From: Vreelandella salicampi
GTDB lineage: Bacteria; Pseudomonadota; Gammaproteobacteria; Pseudomonadales; Halomonadaceae
Length of the DNA: 64,000 bases
Direction of reading: 5' to 3'
Assembly: GCF_013415105.1 (NCBI RefSeq)
Contig: NZ_JACCDF010000013.1
Coordinates: 1-64,000, forward strand
Below, one piece after another: positions 15,548-24,150 of this stretch (positions within the stretch are counted from its first letter, which is position 1; the number at the start of each line of letters is the position of its first letter). The position numbers and the translations under genes were made by a program. The notes beneath the pieces were generated by a model. The model saw only the letters and a program-made list of their open reading frames with translations, was not told where the DNA came from and ran no database searches.

Positions 15548-17902
15548 CTACCGCGGGTGCTCGCTCAGGAACAGCCGGCACTCCTTGACGCAGGTGCGGG
15601 CGGCCTCGGGAATCTTGACCCCGTAGCGCTTGGCGGCGGCTTCAGCGGCGGCCAGCATCTTGGGGGTCGGCTCCCCGTTCTGGAGGTGCTTGTCGATGAA
15701 CGCCTTGCACTCCCTGAAGGAGGTCAGCTCACCATTCAAGGTGACGCCGTTCTCGTCCGCCAGGCGCATCGCCAACGCCTTCATCTTGTCGGTGGGCGGG
15801 GGCGTCTGCTGCATCACTTCATCCAGGAATGCGCGGCAGGTGTCGAAGCTGTGCTCAATGCTCTCAGGTAGCTCCAGATCACGCGAGGCAGCGATCTTCC
15901 GGGCAGCGGCAATCATGTTCTCGGTCGGTGCGTTGGTGGCCTCACGAACGGCCTCGGGGGCGTTGTCCATGGTCTCGATAACCTCGTTGATGCGGGTGGT
16001 GATGAAGTCGCGTTGCTGAGTGATAAAGGTGTCGCGCAGCCGCTTGGCCTCGGCATCGCTGGAGGCGTTCTGGATCGCGTCGAGTTCGCGCTCCCAGGCG
16101 GCCGTCACGCGGACATCGGAGAGCATGCGCGGGGTGTTATCGATGAAGGCGCGGCCTCGGGGAGTGGACACGATCAGCTGCTGCTTGCCCTTGCGCTGAG
16201 TGGCGATGTATTCGCGATCGAAGAGCGTCTGAATCACCGTGTCGCGGGTGGCCGGGGTGCCGATTCCCTCGGCCTTCTTGAGGGCTGCTGCATCCTCGCC
16301 TTCAACCTGTCGTCCAGCGTTGAGCATGGCGCTCAGCAGGGTGTCAAGCGTGAAGTGCTTGGGAGGCTCCGTGCGGGCCTCGTGAAGCCTCACGGCTTCG
16401 ATGGGCAGGCTGGCGCCGGATACCAGCGGGGGGAGATCCTTCTGCGCTTTCGGCGTCTGGAACGCGGTCATCCAGCCCGGGTCAACGACGCGCTTGAAGG
16501 TGCCGGCGAACAGCGCTGGCTGGCGCTCCAGTACGTCTTCCACATCGACGCTGGCGTTGACCTTCAGAGACTCCACCGTGGCCGGTGGGAGCAGCGCTTG
16601 TATGAACTGCTGGGCACACGCCAGGTAGACCTTTCGCTCGGCGTCTGAGCGTGCCGACAGGTCCGGTGTCTTGTGCGTGGGGATGATCCCGTGGTGGTTC
16701 ATCGGCTTGTCGGTGAAGCACCGTGGGCGCGGCACATCGGCCCCTTCCAAGCAGTGCCGGCGACCCGCCAGGCGTGCTGGCGCCATGAGCCCGTCATCGG
16801 CCTTGGCAGCGCCCCCCAGGATCGCCAGCAGGTCATCCCGGTTGTAGAGACTGGCAGGCAGCTCTCCGTGCTCTGTCCGGGGGTAAGTCAGGTAGCCATC
16901 GCTCCGCATGGCGTCGGCCGCCTTGAGGGTCTGCGTGGCCGTCATCCCGTGCTGTTTGGACATGTCCCGCTGGAGCGCGGTGAGGCTGTAGGGAAGCGGT
17001 GGGTGCTTGGCGGTTTGCTTGGTGTCCGCGGCCAGAATGTCGGCCGTGTCGGCGCCCTCGAGGCGTTGTGTGAAGGCCTCCATGGCGTCCCGGTCCAGGA
17101 ACAGCGGCTTGCCATCGTCCTGGAGCTTGATGCCGCTGGCGCCAGCAGGCGGATCGACCGGGGCATAGCTCAATTCGCCACCGCCCAGGGTGATCTTCGC
17201 CTGGTAGTGATCGACCGGGACGAAGCCCTCAATCGTGCGATCGCGATCGACCACCAGCCCCAGGGTGGCGGACTGCACACGGCCGGCAGAAACGACGCCG
17301 GCCTTGCCCTTCCCCTTGCCCAGATCCTTGCCCATGAGCCCGATGCGGGCGGACGCGGTGTAGGCCCGAACGAGGTACTGCCAGAAGCCATCGGCGTTGG
17401 CGCGGGCCTGCTGGGCTCGCCAGTAGGAGATGGTCTCCCCACCTTCCCGGAGGCGCTTGGCCGCGGCCTGCACGTCTGACGCTTCCATGGAGCCGGTGAG
17501 CCACATGCGCTTCACCGTGCCCCGGTATTTCGCGTGTTGCAGAACCTCGTAGCCGATCGCCTCCCCCTCACGGTCGGGGTCGGTCGCCAGCCACACCTCA
17601 CTGGCCTGGGAGAGGGCCTTCTTCAGGTTGCCCAGGTACTTCTTCCCCCGGTCTGTCGGGGTCTGCGGAAAAGCGGTAGGCAGCGGCAGCAGGCTGCGTG
17701 GATCACGCCAGTTGGCCTCAGGGCTCACAACGGCAGGCTCGACCGGCGCCAGCAGGTGGCCAGCCGCCCATACCAGCGTCAGGGAGACCCCATTCCAGGT
17801 GCCGGTATAGGAAGAGCCGTTGCGTGTCAGCCCCAGGGCAGGGGCTATCTTGTCTGCCTGATCCGAGTGCTTCTCACACAGAATGAGTGCTTGTGATGTC
17901 AT
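15548..17902 (-). CDS. topB: DNA topoisomerase III (TopB-type)
   Basis: 784 aa, type IA topoisomerase: relaxes negative supercoils and decatenates by single-strand passage. TOPRIM acids are visible as TDPDREGE (residues 107-114), and the active-site tyrosine is in YLTYPRTEHG (Y340). The core runs to about residue 590 (GIGTPATRDTVIQTLFDREYI at about 530-550). The C-terminal 150 residues hold three repeated units with a CRAFLDE / CKAFIDK / CRLFLSE signature instead of the zinc fingers of other family members. TopB is common on conjugative plasmids and integrative elements, where it helps replication or transfer. Intact. Confidence 0.95.
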   Translation of the reverse strand: MTSQALILCEKHSDQADKIAPALGLTRNGSSYTGTWNGVSLTLVWAAGHLLAPVEPAVVSPEANWRDPRSLLPLPTAFPQTPTDRGKKYLGNLKKALSQASEVWLATDPDREGEAIGYEVLQHAKYRGTVKRMWLTGSMEASDVQAAAKRLREGGETISYWRAQQARANADGFWQYLVRAYTASARIGLMGKDLGKGKGKAGVVSAGRVQSATLGLVVDRDRTIEGFVPVDHYQAKITLGGGELSYAPVDPPAGASGIKLQDDGKPLFLDRDAMEAFTQRLEGADTADILAADTKQTAKHPPLPYSLTALQRDMSKQHGMTATQTLKAADAMRSDGYLTYPRTEHGELPASLYNRDDLLAILGGAAKADDGLMAPARLAGRRHCLEGADVPRPRCFTDKPMNHHGIIPTHKTPDLSARSDAERKVYLACAQQFIQALLPPATVESLKVNASVDVEDVLERQPALFAGTFKRVVDPGWMTAFQTPKAQKDLPPLVSGASLPIEAVRLHEARTEPPKHFTLDTLLSAMLNAGRQVEGEDAAALKKAEGIGTPATRDTVIQTLFDREYIATQRKGKQQLIVSTPRGRAFIDNTPRMLSDVRVTAAWERELDAIQNASSDAEAKRLRDTFITQQRDFITTRINEVIETMDNAPEAVREATNAPTENMIAAARKIAASRDLELPESIEHSFDTCRAFLDEVMQQTPPPTDKMKALAMRLADENGVTLNGELTSFRECKAFIDKHLQNGEPTPKMLAAAEAAAKRYGVKIPEAARTCVKECRLFLSEHPR

Positions 17903-18008
17903 CCTGTTGGTTGTCCTTCGGTAGGGATTGTCGAGCGGAATATCGCCCCGCTCGGGAGCATGCCGACAATACGATGTCTTCCATTCCCTGGGTGTGTTGC
18001 ATTCCTAT

Positions 18009-18028
18009 AAATCGTCGCCTAGTATAGC
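18009..18028 (+). promoter_or_regulatory. Copy of the AAANCGTCGTANNGTATA motif
   Basis: AAATCGTCGCCTAGTATAGC aligns without gaps to the copies at 2063-2082 and 11194-11213 and points rightward. It lies about 100 bp upstream of the divergent topB start and about 330 bp before the helicase gene. Confidence 0.45.
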
Positions 18029-18319
18029 AACACATAGGCAGAGGAAACAGCGAAACCCCTGCCGACCGAATTACGCGGAGTGCGCCCGTGACTCCTCTCT
18101 CTCCCCTGACGCGGCTTTGGGGATGCGCATCAGCCGCCTGGTCGTCCCGGTCACCGGGGCTACCGGAGAGCCCACTGAGCAGCCCTGATCCGGCTTCTCT
18201 CTCTCACACCGCTTAGTGGGCTCCCCCGTAGTAGAACCAGCGCTTCAGTCGGGCGTGTCCCGGGCGTGCTAATAGGCCGCGCCGCTCTGCCAGAGCCTAT
18301 TGACTCCCACCCTGCATTT

Positions 18320-18349
18320 GCCCGGCTCTCCCCAGCCGGGCTTTTTTTT
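18320..18349 (+). terminator. Intrinsic terminator directly upstream of the RecD2-like gene
   Basis: GCCCGGC-tctcccca-GCCGGGC followed by eight T residues. It ends 14 bp before ATG 18363, so it is either the end of an upstream small RNA or a leader attenuator. Confidence 0.85.
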
Positions 18350-18362
18350 GTGAGGTAGATCC

Positions 18363-20528
18363 ATGGACAACCTGGAGCAGTTGAGCGGAGTGGTTGCCGA
18401 TGTCTGTTTCGTGGGCGAGGAGGGATTCCAGATCCTGACCGTGCGCGATGAGGCGGAACGCGAGGTGACCCTCGTGGCGGTGTGCCAGCCGCTCAATGAG
18501 GGGGAGTCGGTAGAGGCTCATGGCGCCTGGACGACCCATCCCCGCTTCGGGCAGCAGTTCAAGGCCGAGAGGCTGGTGACCCAGGTGCCCCGGGGGTCGA
18601 AGGCCCTGGGCGCCTACCTGGCCAGCGGCAAGGTGGCCGGTGTCGGCCCGACCTTCGCCAAGCGGCTGGTCGCGCACTTCGGCGACGGCCTGCGTGATGT
18701 CCTGGGCGACGAGAAAGCCCTGCGAGCGGTGCCCGGTATCGGCAAGAAGAAGGCCGCACGGATCGCCGGCAGCTGGAACGAGTATGAGGAAGCTCGGGAA
18801 GCCCTGATCTTCCTCCAGGGGCACGGCCTCGGCGCCTCGCGGGCCATGTCGGTATTCCGCCAGCTGGGCCAGGACACCATCGCGAAGGTGTCGGCCAACC
18901 CCTACCGCACCTTGCTCAAGACTCGCGGCATCGGGTTTCGCATCGCCGACACCATGGCGCGGTCGATGGGCTTCGAGCTGACGCACCGGGATCGCATCAT
19001 CGCCGGCCTGCGTCATGTCGTGGATGCCCGCTCAGCCTCGGGCCACACGTTGGCAACCTCGGGGGAGTTGGCCTCGGAAGGCGCGAAGCTCCTCGAGGTG
19101 GATGTGGCACGCACGACCTCGGTGGTTGAGCTGCTGCTGGCGCACGAGAAGCTGGAGCAGGTGGATGGCGGGCTGGTGGGATTGCCGGCGCTGATCAATG
19201 CAGAGCGCACGGTCGCCGCTGCCCTGCTGGCGCGAGCGGTCCCCTGGGAGGACAGCGGGCTGGCCAGTGTCGATGGCGAGCTATCCGATGGGCGCGTGCT
19301 CAGCGACGAGCAGCGTGAAGCCCTGGTGACCTGTCTGGCCTATGGCGTGGCGGTGCTCACGGGCGGCCCGGGGGTCGGCAAGACCACGGTGACCGAGGTG
19401 CTGGCGCAGACCCTGGATGACAGTCGCTATGAGCTGGCGCTGTGTGCGCCTACCGGGCGAGCCGCACGCCGGATGAGCGAGGCGACCGGGCGACCCGCGA
19501 CGACCATTCACCGGCTGCTGGGGGCTGGCGCCAACGGCTTCGAGTTCAATGCGGACAACCCGATCGAGGCGGACGTGGTGATCATCGATGAGGCCTCGAT
19601 GGTGGACGTGCAGCTGTTCCGCGCCCTCGTCGTCGCCCTGCCCGACCACTGCCGGCTCTACATCATCGGTGACCAAGATCAGCTGGCCTCGGTTGGCCCG
19701 GGGAACGTCCTGCGGGATGTGATCGCCTCGGGGCGAGTGCCTGTCGCCCGGTTGCAGAAGATCCGCCGCCAGGGGGAAGGCTCCCAGATCATCGTCCAGG
19801 CGCACGCCGTCAATCAGGGACACCCGCCCCAGTCTGTCCCGGGTAGCGACTTCGAGATTGTCGCGGTGCCCGAGGGCAGTGACCCGGAGCTGGTCCTCCA
19901 GGAGGCGTTCCGCGTGGCCACGACCGAGATGCTGGCGCATGGCTTCGACACTCTGCATGAGGTGCAGGTGTTGACGCCCATGCACGGCGGCCCGGTGGGC
20001 ACCCGATCGCTCAATGACGCGCTGCGGGCCTATCACATCCCCGGCGACCGGGGCTCGGTGACGATCAATGGCCGGCGCTGGGCGGCCGGCGACAAGATCG
20101 TGCAGACCGAGAACGACTACAACCGGGAGGTCTTCAATGGCGACCTCGGGTTCGTGGTGGCGGCCGACCCCGAGGAAAAGACGGTGCTGGCGCGATTCGA
20201 GGACCGGGAGGTGCTGTTCACCAGCGATGCCCTCGGCAAGTTGCAGCTCGCCTACGCCATGACCGGCCACAAGGCCCAGGGGTCGGAGTTCCCCGCCGTG
20301 GTGATCCCGCTGGCGCGATCGCACTGGCACATGCTCGAGCGGCAGTGGCTCTACACCAGCATCACCCGGGGGAAGCGCCGCGTGGTGCTCGTGGGCCACC
20401 CCTCGGCCATCGAGCGAGCGGCCCGGCACGTCACCGGGCAGCGGCGGCTGACCTCCCTGCCGCTGTGGCTGCGCCAGCCCACCCCTGCAATAGAAGAAGG
20501 AGAGCCCCATGGCCAACCGAGCGCTTGA
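18363..20528 (+). CDS. RecD2-like superfamily 1B DNA helicase
   Basis: 721 aa. An N-terminal OB-like region is followed by helix-hairpin-helix repeats (VAGVGPTFAKRLV, AVPGIGKKKAARI, about 91-136), as in RecD2 and unlike RecBCD-bound RecD. The motor has Walker A GGPGVGKTT (334-342), Walker B VVIIDEASMVD, GDQDQLASVGPG (motif III) and the C-terminal YAMTGHKAQGSEF and YTSITRGKRRVVLVG motifs. Predicted 5'-3' ATP-dependent DNA helicase in plasmid DNA repair, replication or transfer. Start ATG has GTGAGGTAG upstream. It is the first gene of a rightward run of small overlapping genes. Intact. Confidence 0.92.
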   Translation: MDNLEQLSGVVADVCFVGEEGFQILTVRDEAEREVTLVAVCQPLNEGESVEAHGAWTTHPRFGQQFKAERLVTQVPRGSKALGAYLASGKVAGVGPTFAKRLVAHFGDGLRDVLGDEKALRAVPGIGKKKAARIAGSWNEYEEAREALIFLQGHGLGASRAMSVFRQLGQDTIAKVSANPYRTLLKTRGIGFRIADTMARSMGFELTHRDRIIAGLRHVVDARSASGHTLATSGELASEGAKLLEVDVARTTSVVELLLAHEKLEQVDGGLVGLPALINAERTVAAALLARAVPWEDSGLASVDGELSDGRVLSDEQREALVTCLAYGVAVLTGGPGVGKTTVTEVLAQTLDDSRYELALCAPTGRAARRMSEATGRPATTIHRLLGAGANGFEFNADNPIEADVVIIDEASMVDVQLFRALVVALPDHCRLYIIGDQDQLASVGPGNVLRDVIASGRVPVARLQKIRRQGEGSQIIVQAHAVNQGHPPQSVPGSDFEIVAVPEGSDPELVLQEAFRVATTEMLAHGFDTLHEVQVLTPMHGGPVGTRSLNDALRAYHIPGDRGSVTINGRRWAAGDKIVQTENDYNREVFNGDLGFVVAADPEEKTVLARFEDREVLFTSDALGKLQLAYAMTGHKAQGSEFPAVVIPLARSHWHMLERQWLYTSITRGKRRVVLVGHPSAIERAARHVTGQRRLTSLPLWLRQPTPAIEEGEPHGQPSA

Positions 20529-20730
20529 TGGCGCCGAGAGGAAGGGGTGGGAAGCACGCGACCGTGGCGACCCCCGGCATGCCTGCCCCTACAACGACTA
20601 CCGGAAGGACTGCGGCCGACTGACCTTTTCGCGGGCCTTCCGCAATGCCTGGCTGCACGGCTGGGAAGACCGAGATCGCGAGCTGGCGCTGGCGCCAGCC
20701 GCCACAGGCAACGGCGACCCTCGCCCCTGA
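20509..20730 (+). CDS. RMF-like (ribosome modulation factor family) protein
   Basis: 73 aa. The pattern A...GWEARDRG....CPYNDYRKDCGRLTFSRAFRNAWLHGWEDRDRE matches the layout of ribosome modulation factor (an N-terminal helix with a Gly-rich turn, CPY, and a C-terminal W..GW). RMF dimerises 70S ribosomes into hibernating 100S particles. RMF-like genes also occur on mobile elements with unknown roles. AGAAGGAGAG lies just before the ATG, and the gene overlaps the helicase end by 20 bp. Function inferred from pattern only. Confidence 0.6.
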   Translation: MANRALDGAERKGWEARDRGDPRHACPYNDYRKDCGRLTFSRAFRNAWLHGWEDRDRELALAPAATGNGDPRP

Positions 20731-20748
20731 CCAAGATGGAGAATCCAG

Positions 20749-21222
20749 ATGGAGCAAGCCTACGTTCCGATGGCCCGGTGGGGCCGAGACCACTGGCGCT
20801 GCCTGGCCTACGTCGAAGCCGTGATGGTGGAGATGGCCGGCTTCCAGGTGGGCGCTGATCCGCGCATGACCGCCAATCGTAGACACTACCGCGTCCTGGC
20901 CGAGCAGTGCCCGCGCCCCAAGCGCCCGAGTCACCCGGTTCGCCCGGGCATGGTGATGCGGCCGGAGCATGCCACGACGCTGGCGGACGGCACCCAGCCG
21001 GACCCGTGGCACGACGACTGGAGCTGCGTGCAGGACTTCGCCGCCGAGGGACTGTTCACGGTCGGCCCCGAGCAGGTCGAGCCCGGCACCACCCTGACCT
21101 TCAGTGAGGCGGGGCTGGCGCTGACGGCCAAGCTGCGCCAGCACAAGGCGGCCGGTGGCCAGTACCGGGATTTCGCATGCGAAATCGGCCCGGATGCTGC
21201 CGTGGCAGGAGGTGGCCTATGA
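20749..21222 (+). CDS. Hypothetical protein
   Basis: 157 aa, soluble, no signal peptide. The C-terminal portion (TVGPEQVEPGTTLTFSEAGLALTAKLRQHK) resembles a small winged or HTH-like C-terminus, but I do not recognise a family. GAGAATCCAG precedes the ATG, and the stop overlaps the next start (ATGA). The palindrome ATTTCGCATGCGAAAT (21170-21185) lies within the gene near its 3' end and encodes DFACEI there. Confidence 0.5.
   Translation: MEQAYVPMARWGRDHWRCLAYVEAVMVEMAGFQVGADPRMTANRRHYRVLAEQCPRPKRPSHPVRPGMVMRPEHATTLADGTQPDPWHDDWSCVQDFAAEGLFTVGPEQVEPGTTLTFSEAGLALTAKLRQHKAAGGQYRDFACEIGPDAAVAGGGL
21170..21185. promoter_or_regulatory. ATTTCGCATGCGAAAT palindrome, copy 1
   Basis: A perfect 16-bp palindrome, present four times in the window (also 26621, 58648, 60223). 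Here it lies in the 3' end of a coding region, 34 bp before the next start codon. Confidence 0.6.
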
Positions 21223-21497
21223 CGCGCCTCCTGGTTCTGGTGTGGGTAGCCGCCCTCCTCTATGCCCTGTTCCTGACGGCGAAGCTGGTCACCCGGCGAG
21301 CCCGCCTGACCGATCGCCCGTTCCTGATCCGCTGGATGGTGGCCTGGGCCGCCATGCTGGCGCTGTCGACCGCGATTCGGATGACCGCCCCCGAGCCCGA
21401 GACACCCGAGCCGCCCCCGGCGCCGCGGCTGGGAGAGCCGGTGGACATGGCCATGCAGCCGGTCATGCGCAACGGCGTGGTGACGTTTTCGCTGTGA
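21219..21497 (+). CDS. Small membrane protein
   Basis: 92 aa from ATG 21219, which overlaps the upstream stop as ATGA and has GGAGG nearby. Two hydrophobic spans (residues 3-17 and about 34-50) are separated by a short basic loop (RRARLTDR), followed by a Pro/Glu-rich tail with APEPETPEPPPAP that probably lies in the periplasm. No family recognised. Translationally coupled to its neighbour. Confidence 0.5.
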   Translation: MTRLLVLVWVAALLYALFLTAKLVTRRARLTDRPFLIRWMVAWAAMLALSTAIRMTAPEPETPEPPPAPRLGEPVDMAMQPVMRNGVVTFSL

Positions 21498-21573
21498 ACG
21501 ACCTCGGCCCCTTCCTTGGCAAGGGGAGGTGGCCTCGTCGGCTGGTGTGAGATTCGTGTGTGGGAGTGAGCCT

Positions 21574-22596
21574 GTGCGAGACAAGACAACGACAACCCGA
21601 TACCTGGAAAAGCTGCCGGCGCTGCTGGTGCTGACCGGCGCGATCGCCCTGCTTCAGCTGCACGCCATCCAGTTCTGGACCGAGTTCGTCGGCCCGATGG
21701 GCTGGGCTTGGGCGGTGCTCCTCGAGGTCGTCGCCCTGTGGCTCTGGTATCAGCGCCAGCTGGCGCGACGAGCGCTGGCGCTGGTGACCAGCGTGCTCGC
21801 GCTCACCGGCCCGGTCTACACCGTCTGTGAGCCTCTGGTGGAGGAGTGGCAGGCGGCCTCGCATGTCGACGCCGGCCGTGAGCTGCGGATCGAGCGGCTG
21901 ACCCAGGAGGCAGCGCGGTTGGAGGAGAGCCTGGTGACCTTCCGGGAGAACAGCGAGGCCCGGGCAGGCTGGCTCACGCCCATCCAGGAGGCCCAGGCGC
22001 GGCTCACCGAGGTCGATGCCGAGCTGGCCGAGCTGCTGTCGACGCCCCCGGCCGAGGCCATGACCTGGCGCCAGCAGGCGCTGGTCGTGATGCAGGCGCT
22101 GGCGCTGATCATCTTCCAGCTGTCGGCCGTGCTGGCGATCACGTCTCTGTCGCGCATGGGGCGGCCGGTGCCCGCGCCAGCTGTCAGCGGTGGCCCTACC
22201 TCTTCAGGCGACAGGTTGGCCGAGGGCACTGCTGGCCTCGGAGAGGATGTGGCCGTGCCGAGCACCCCATCTCCCGAGGCCGTGACCTTCAACCTCGAGC
22301 CCAGGCTGGGCAAGCCCAGCATGAGTGAGACCAACGATGAGAGCGAGCTGAGCAAGGGCCACTTCGAGTACGCCGATATTGTCGCGCTGCGACAGGCCCT
22401 GGAGCAGCTGCTGGAAGAGCGCGGGACCACCCAGGCGGCGTTTTGCCGAGACCACGGGGTTTCGCCACGGGATCTCTCCCTGCTGCGCCGCCATGAGGCG
22501 CGTAGCGCGGCAGGCGAGAGGACGATCTCCATCACGGCCCTGGAGCGACTGGCCTCCATCATCGACGCGCAACCGATGAGCCGTGCTGCAACGTAG
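21574..22596 (+). CDS. Membrane protein with coiled coil and C-terminal HTH-like region
   Basis: 340 aa from GTG 21574, chosen for the GGGAGTGAG just upstream. Three hydrophobic segments in the first third (around PALLVLTGAIALLQL, WAWAVLLEVVALWLW and LALVTSVLALTGPVYTV), a coiled coil (ELRIERLTQEAARLEESL ... LTEVDAELAELL), another span (VVMQALALIIFQLSAVLAI), then a soluble tail. The tail contains TTQAAFCRDHGVSPRDLSLLRRHEARSAAG, which looks like an HTH. Layout recalls DNA-binding membrane sensors or phage-derived DUF proteins. No family recognised. Confidence 0.55.
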   Translation: MRDKTTTTRYLEKLPALLVLTGAIALLQLHAIQFWTEFVGPMGWAWAVLLEVVALWLWYQRQLARRALALVTSVLALTGPVYTVCEPLVEEWQAASHVDAGRELRIERLTQEAARLEESLVTFRENSEARAGWLTPIQEAQARLTEVDAELAELLSTPPAEAMTWRQQALVVMQALALIIFQLSAVLAITSLSRMGRPVPAPAVSGGPTSSGDRLAEGTAGLGEDVAVPSTPSPEAVTFNLEPRLGKPSMSETNDESELSKGHFEYADIVALRQALEQLLEERGTTQAAFCRDHGVSPRDLSLLRRHEARSAAGERTISITALERLASIIDAQPMSRAAT

Positions 22597-22605
22597 GAGG
22601 TAGAG

Positions 22606-22899
22606 ATGGGCACTTCACTGCATACCGTGAACCCGTCACCGGAGCAGGCCCCGGACGAGTCTCTGGCCGGTCGTCTCCAGGAGTACCAGCGCCACCGCGC
22701 CGTCATCGAACAGGATCTTCGGCGGGCCGGCATTACCGATACCACCCCTCTCGAGCTTGCGGATCGCATCATCGGCGATGCGCTGCATTCCGCCTATGCC
22801 TGCATGGTCAGCGCTCACCGCATGGCGCATGCCGGCCTCGAGAGAGGGGCACAAGAACACCAAGGGGGACCGAATGATGGCGAAGCCGAGTCACCGTAA
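22606..22899 (+). CDS. Hypothetical small helical protein
   Basis: 97 aa, soluble and largely helical (LAGRLQEYQRHRAVIEQDLRRAGI). The start is preceded by AGGAGGTAGAG, a strong ribosome site. The 3' end overlaps the next gene by 26 bp. Nothing identifies its function. Confidence 0.5.
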   Translation: MGTSLHTVNPSPEQAPDESLAGRLQEYQRHRAVIEQDLRRAGITDTTPLELADRIIGDALHSAYACMVSAHRMAHAGLERGAQEHQGGPNDGEAESP

Positions 22900-23281
22900 G
22901 GGAGAGCTGTTGGCGCTCTCCAGTGGTGGGACCACCTACTACCAGTGCAGCGGCCTGTACCGGGCGCTCGTGGATCTCAACCTGGGCGAGCTGGCCGAGC
23001 AGTATTGCCGCCAGGCGCCCTATCGCCAGGGGACGCTCGACGCCCTCAACAAGGGGCTGGTGACCATCGAGCAGATCAACGAGATGGAGGCTTCCGGGGC
23101 TTTCTCGCACCGCGATATTTCCGATCAGGGCTTTGGCAACTACCTGATCAACCGCGGCTACCTCCAGCTGGTGATGATCGATGAGGTCCACTGTGGTGCC
23201 GGCTTCTCTCCCGACATCGTGCGCGAGAGCGCCAATGCGCGGGCTCAGTCACTGAGCCAGCTCTCCGGGGGCTTCGCATGA
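22874..23281 (+). CDS. Hypothetical protein
   Basis: 135 aa from ATG 22874, with GGGGGAC just upstream. Soluble, with a repeated pattern of short helices (ALVDLNLGELAEQYCRQAPYRQG, then FGNYLINRGYLQLVMIDEVHCG). The stop overlaps the next start by 4 bp (ATGA). No family recognised. Confidence 0.5.
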   Translation: MMAKPSHRKGELLALSSGGTTYYQCSGLYRALVDLNLGELAEQYCRQAPYRQGTLDALNKGLVTIEQINEMEASGAFSHRDISDQGFGNYLINRGYLQLVMIDEVHCGAGFSPDIVRESANARAQSLSQLSGGFA

Positions 23282-23769
23282 ATGTCCGGTCTCAAGAACC
23301 CATCACCCAGCAAGCACCGGGAGGTGTCATGGCAGAGCGAGCGCCCTGCCCTGTCTGCGGCTGCGAGGACAGCCCGGACTACCTGCGGCGAGTGACCGAC
23401 TGGTTCCATGCCCACTGGCTGTCCTGCCAGCGCTGTGGCTACCAGACCGCCACCCACCCTGCCTTCGAGAGCGCCGAGCGCGACTGGGACAAGGCCTCCA
23501 CAGGCCGCCAGGCAGAAGAGGCAGGGCTGCTGGTGCCGGCCGTCCAGGTCTTCTCCATGCGCGACCTCGAGCTGCTGGAGTCGCTTCAGATGCAGGTGCC
23601 CGAGGGCGACTGTGCCCGAACCTACCTCGTGTCCCGGGATGCCCTGGAGCGCTGGAAAGAAGTCGCCCGCTTGGGCAGGGAGGAAGTGGACGAGACGCTG
23701 GCGCCAGCCGTGGCATCGGTCGAACGGGAGATCACCGCCCTGCTCCAGGCGCAGCAGGACGATGACTGA
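23278..23769 (+). CDS. Lar-like zinc-ribbon protein
   Basis: 163 aa. A four-cysteine ribbon CPVCGCED...SCQRCGYQTATHPAFESAERDWDKAS (residues 24-74) has the arrangement of Lar/restriction-alleviation and related phage-type proteins (CPxCG, CxxCG, then a helix ending in W). The C-terminal part is helical and has no signature. Lar proteins modify type I restriction, but the ribbon alone does not prove that. An internal ATG at residue 18 (MAERAPCPVCG, GGAGGTGTC upstream) is an equally good start. The next gene overlaps by 8 bp. Confidence 0.5.
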   Translation: MNVRSQEPITQQAPGGVMAERAPCPVCGCEDSPDYLRRVTDWFHAHWLSCQRCGYQTATHPAFESAERDWDKASTGRQAEEAGLLVPAVQVFSMRDLELLESLQMQVPEGDCARTYLVSRDALERWKEVARLGREEVDETLAPAVASVEREITALLQAQQDDD

Positions 23770-24118
23770 CCCTCTGACGCCAGCCATTGAGGGATGGAGG
23801 AGGATAGACGTGACCCCTGACGGATTCATTGCGAACCCCAGGCAGAGCCAACCTGGCTGCCTCATCAAGCCTCGCCGACTTGTCGAAATGGCCGAGGAAG
23901 GGGCTGGGTCTGGCTGCGGACTTCACTACGAGCTTTATCACTCCGAGGTCGTGACGCAGCTTCGCCGCTGGCACGACATGTTGGGTGATCCCGCAGATCG
24001 AGACGCATTGATGGCGGCAGCCGAGCGTCGGGGTTTCCCCTTCGATGATGCTGACCTCCAGGCAGCACAAAAGGAACGCGAGACGTTACTGGCCGAGCTT
24101 CGGGAAGAGATGGAGTGA
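23762..24118 (+). CDS. Hypothetical protein
   Basis: 118 aa from ATG 23762, inside the end of the upstream gene. The middle segment QSQPGCLIKPRRLVEMAEEGAGSGCGLHYELYHSEVVTQLRRW and the C-terminal helix show no signature. Position in the overlapping run suggests co-translation with its neighbours. Function unknown. Confidence 0.5.
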   Translation: MTDPLTPAIEGWRRIDVTPDGFIANPRQSQPGCLIKPRRLVEMAEEGAGSGCGLHYELYHSEVVTQLRRWHDMLGDPADRDALMAAAERRGFPFDDADLQAAQKERETLLAELREEME

Positions 24119-24150
24119 CCCGGCCGCCCACCACTACTTGAGGAGAACCC

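Larger units (their letters stand above)
18009..18349 (+). ncRNA. Candidate structured non-coding RNA between topB and the RecD2-like gene
   Basis: A promoter-like motif (18009-18028, with TATAGC) and an intrinsic terminator (18320-18349) bracket about 290 bp without a credible gene. Inside are long complementary segments: GGAGAGCCCACTGAG pairing with CTTAGTGGGCTCCCC, and AATAGGC/GCCTATT closing a loop near the 3' end. It could be a free small RNA or a long 5' leader with attenuator for the helicase gene, whose ATG lies 14 bp after the T-run. No known RNA family recognised. Confidence 0.4.

Noticed and set aside
15630..17896. Long plus-strand frames opposite topB
   Set aside because: They are shadows of a GC-rich gene; only the minus frame has the topoisomerase motifs.
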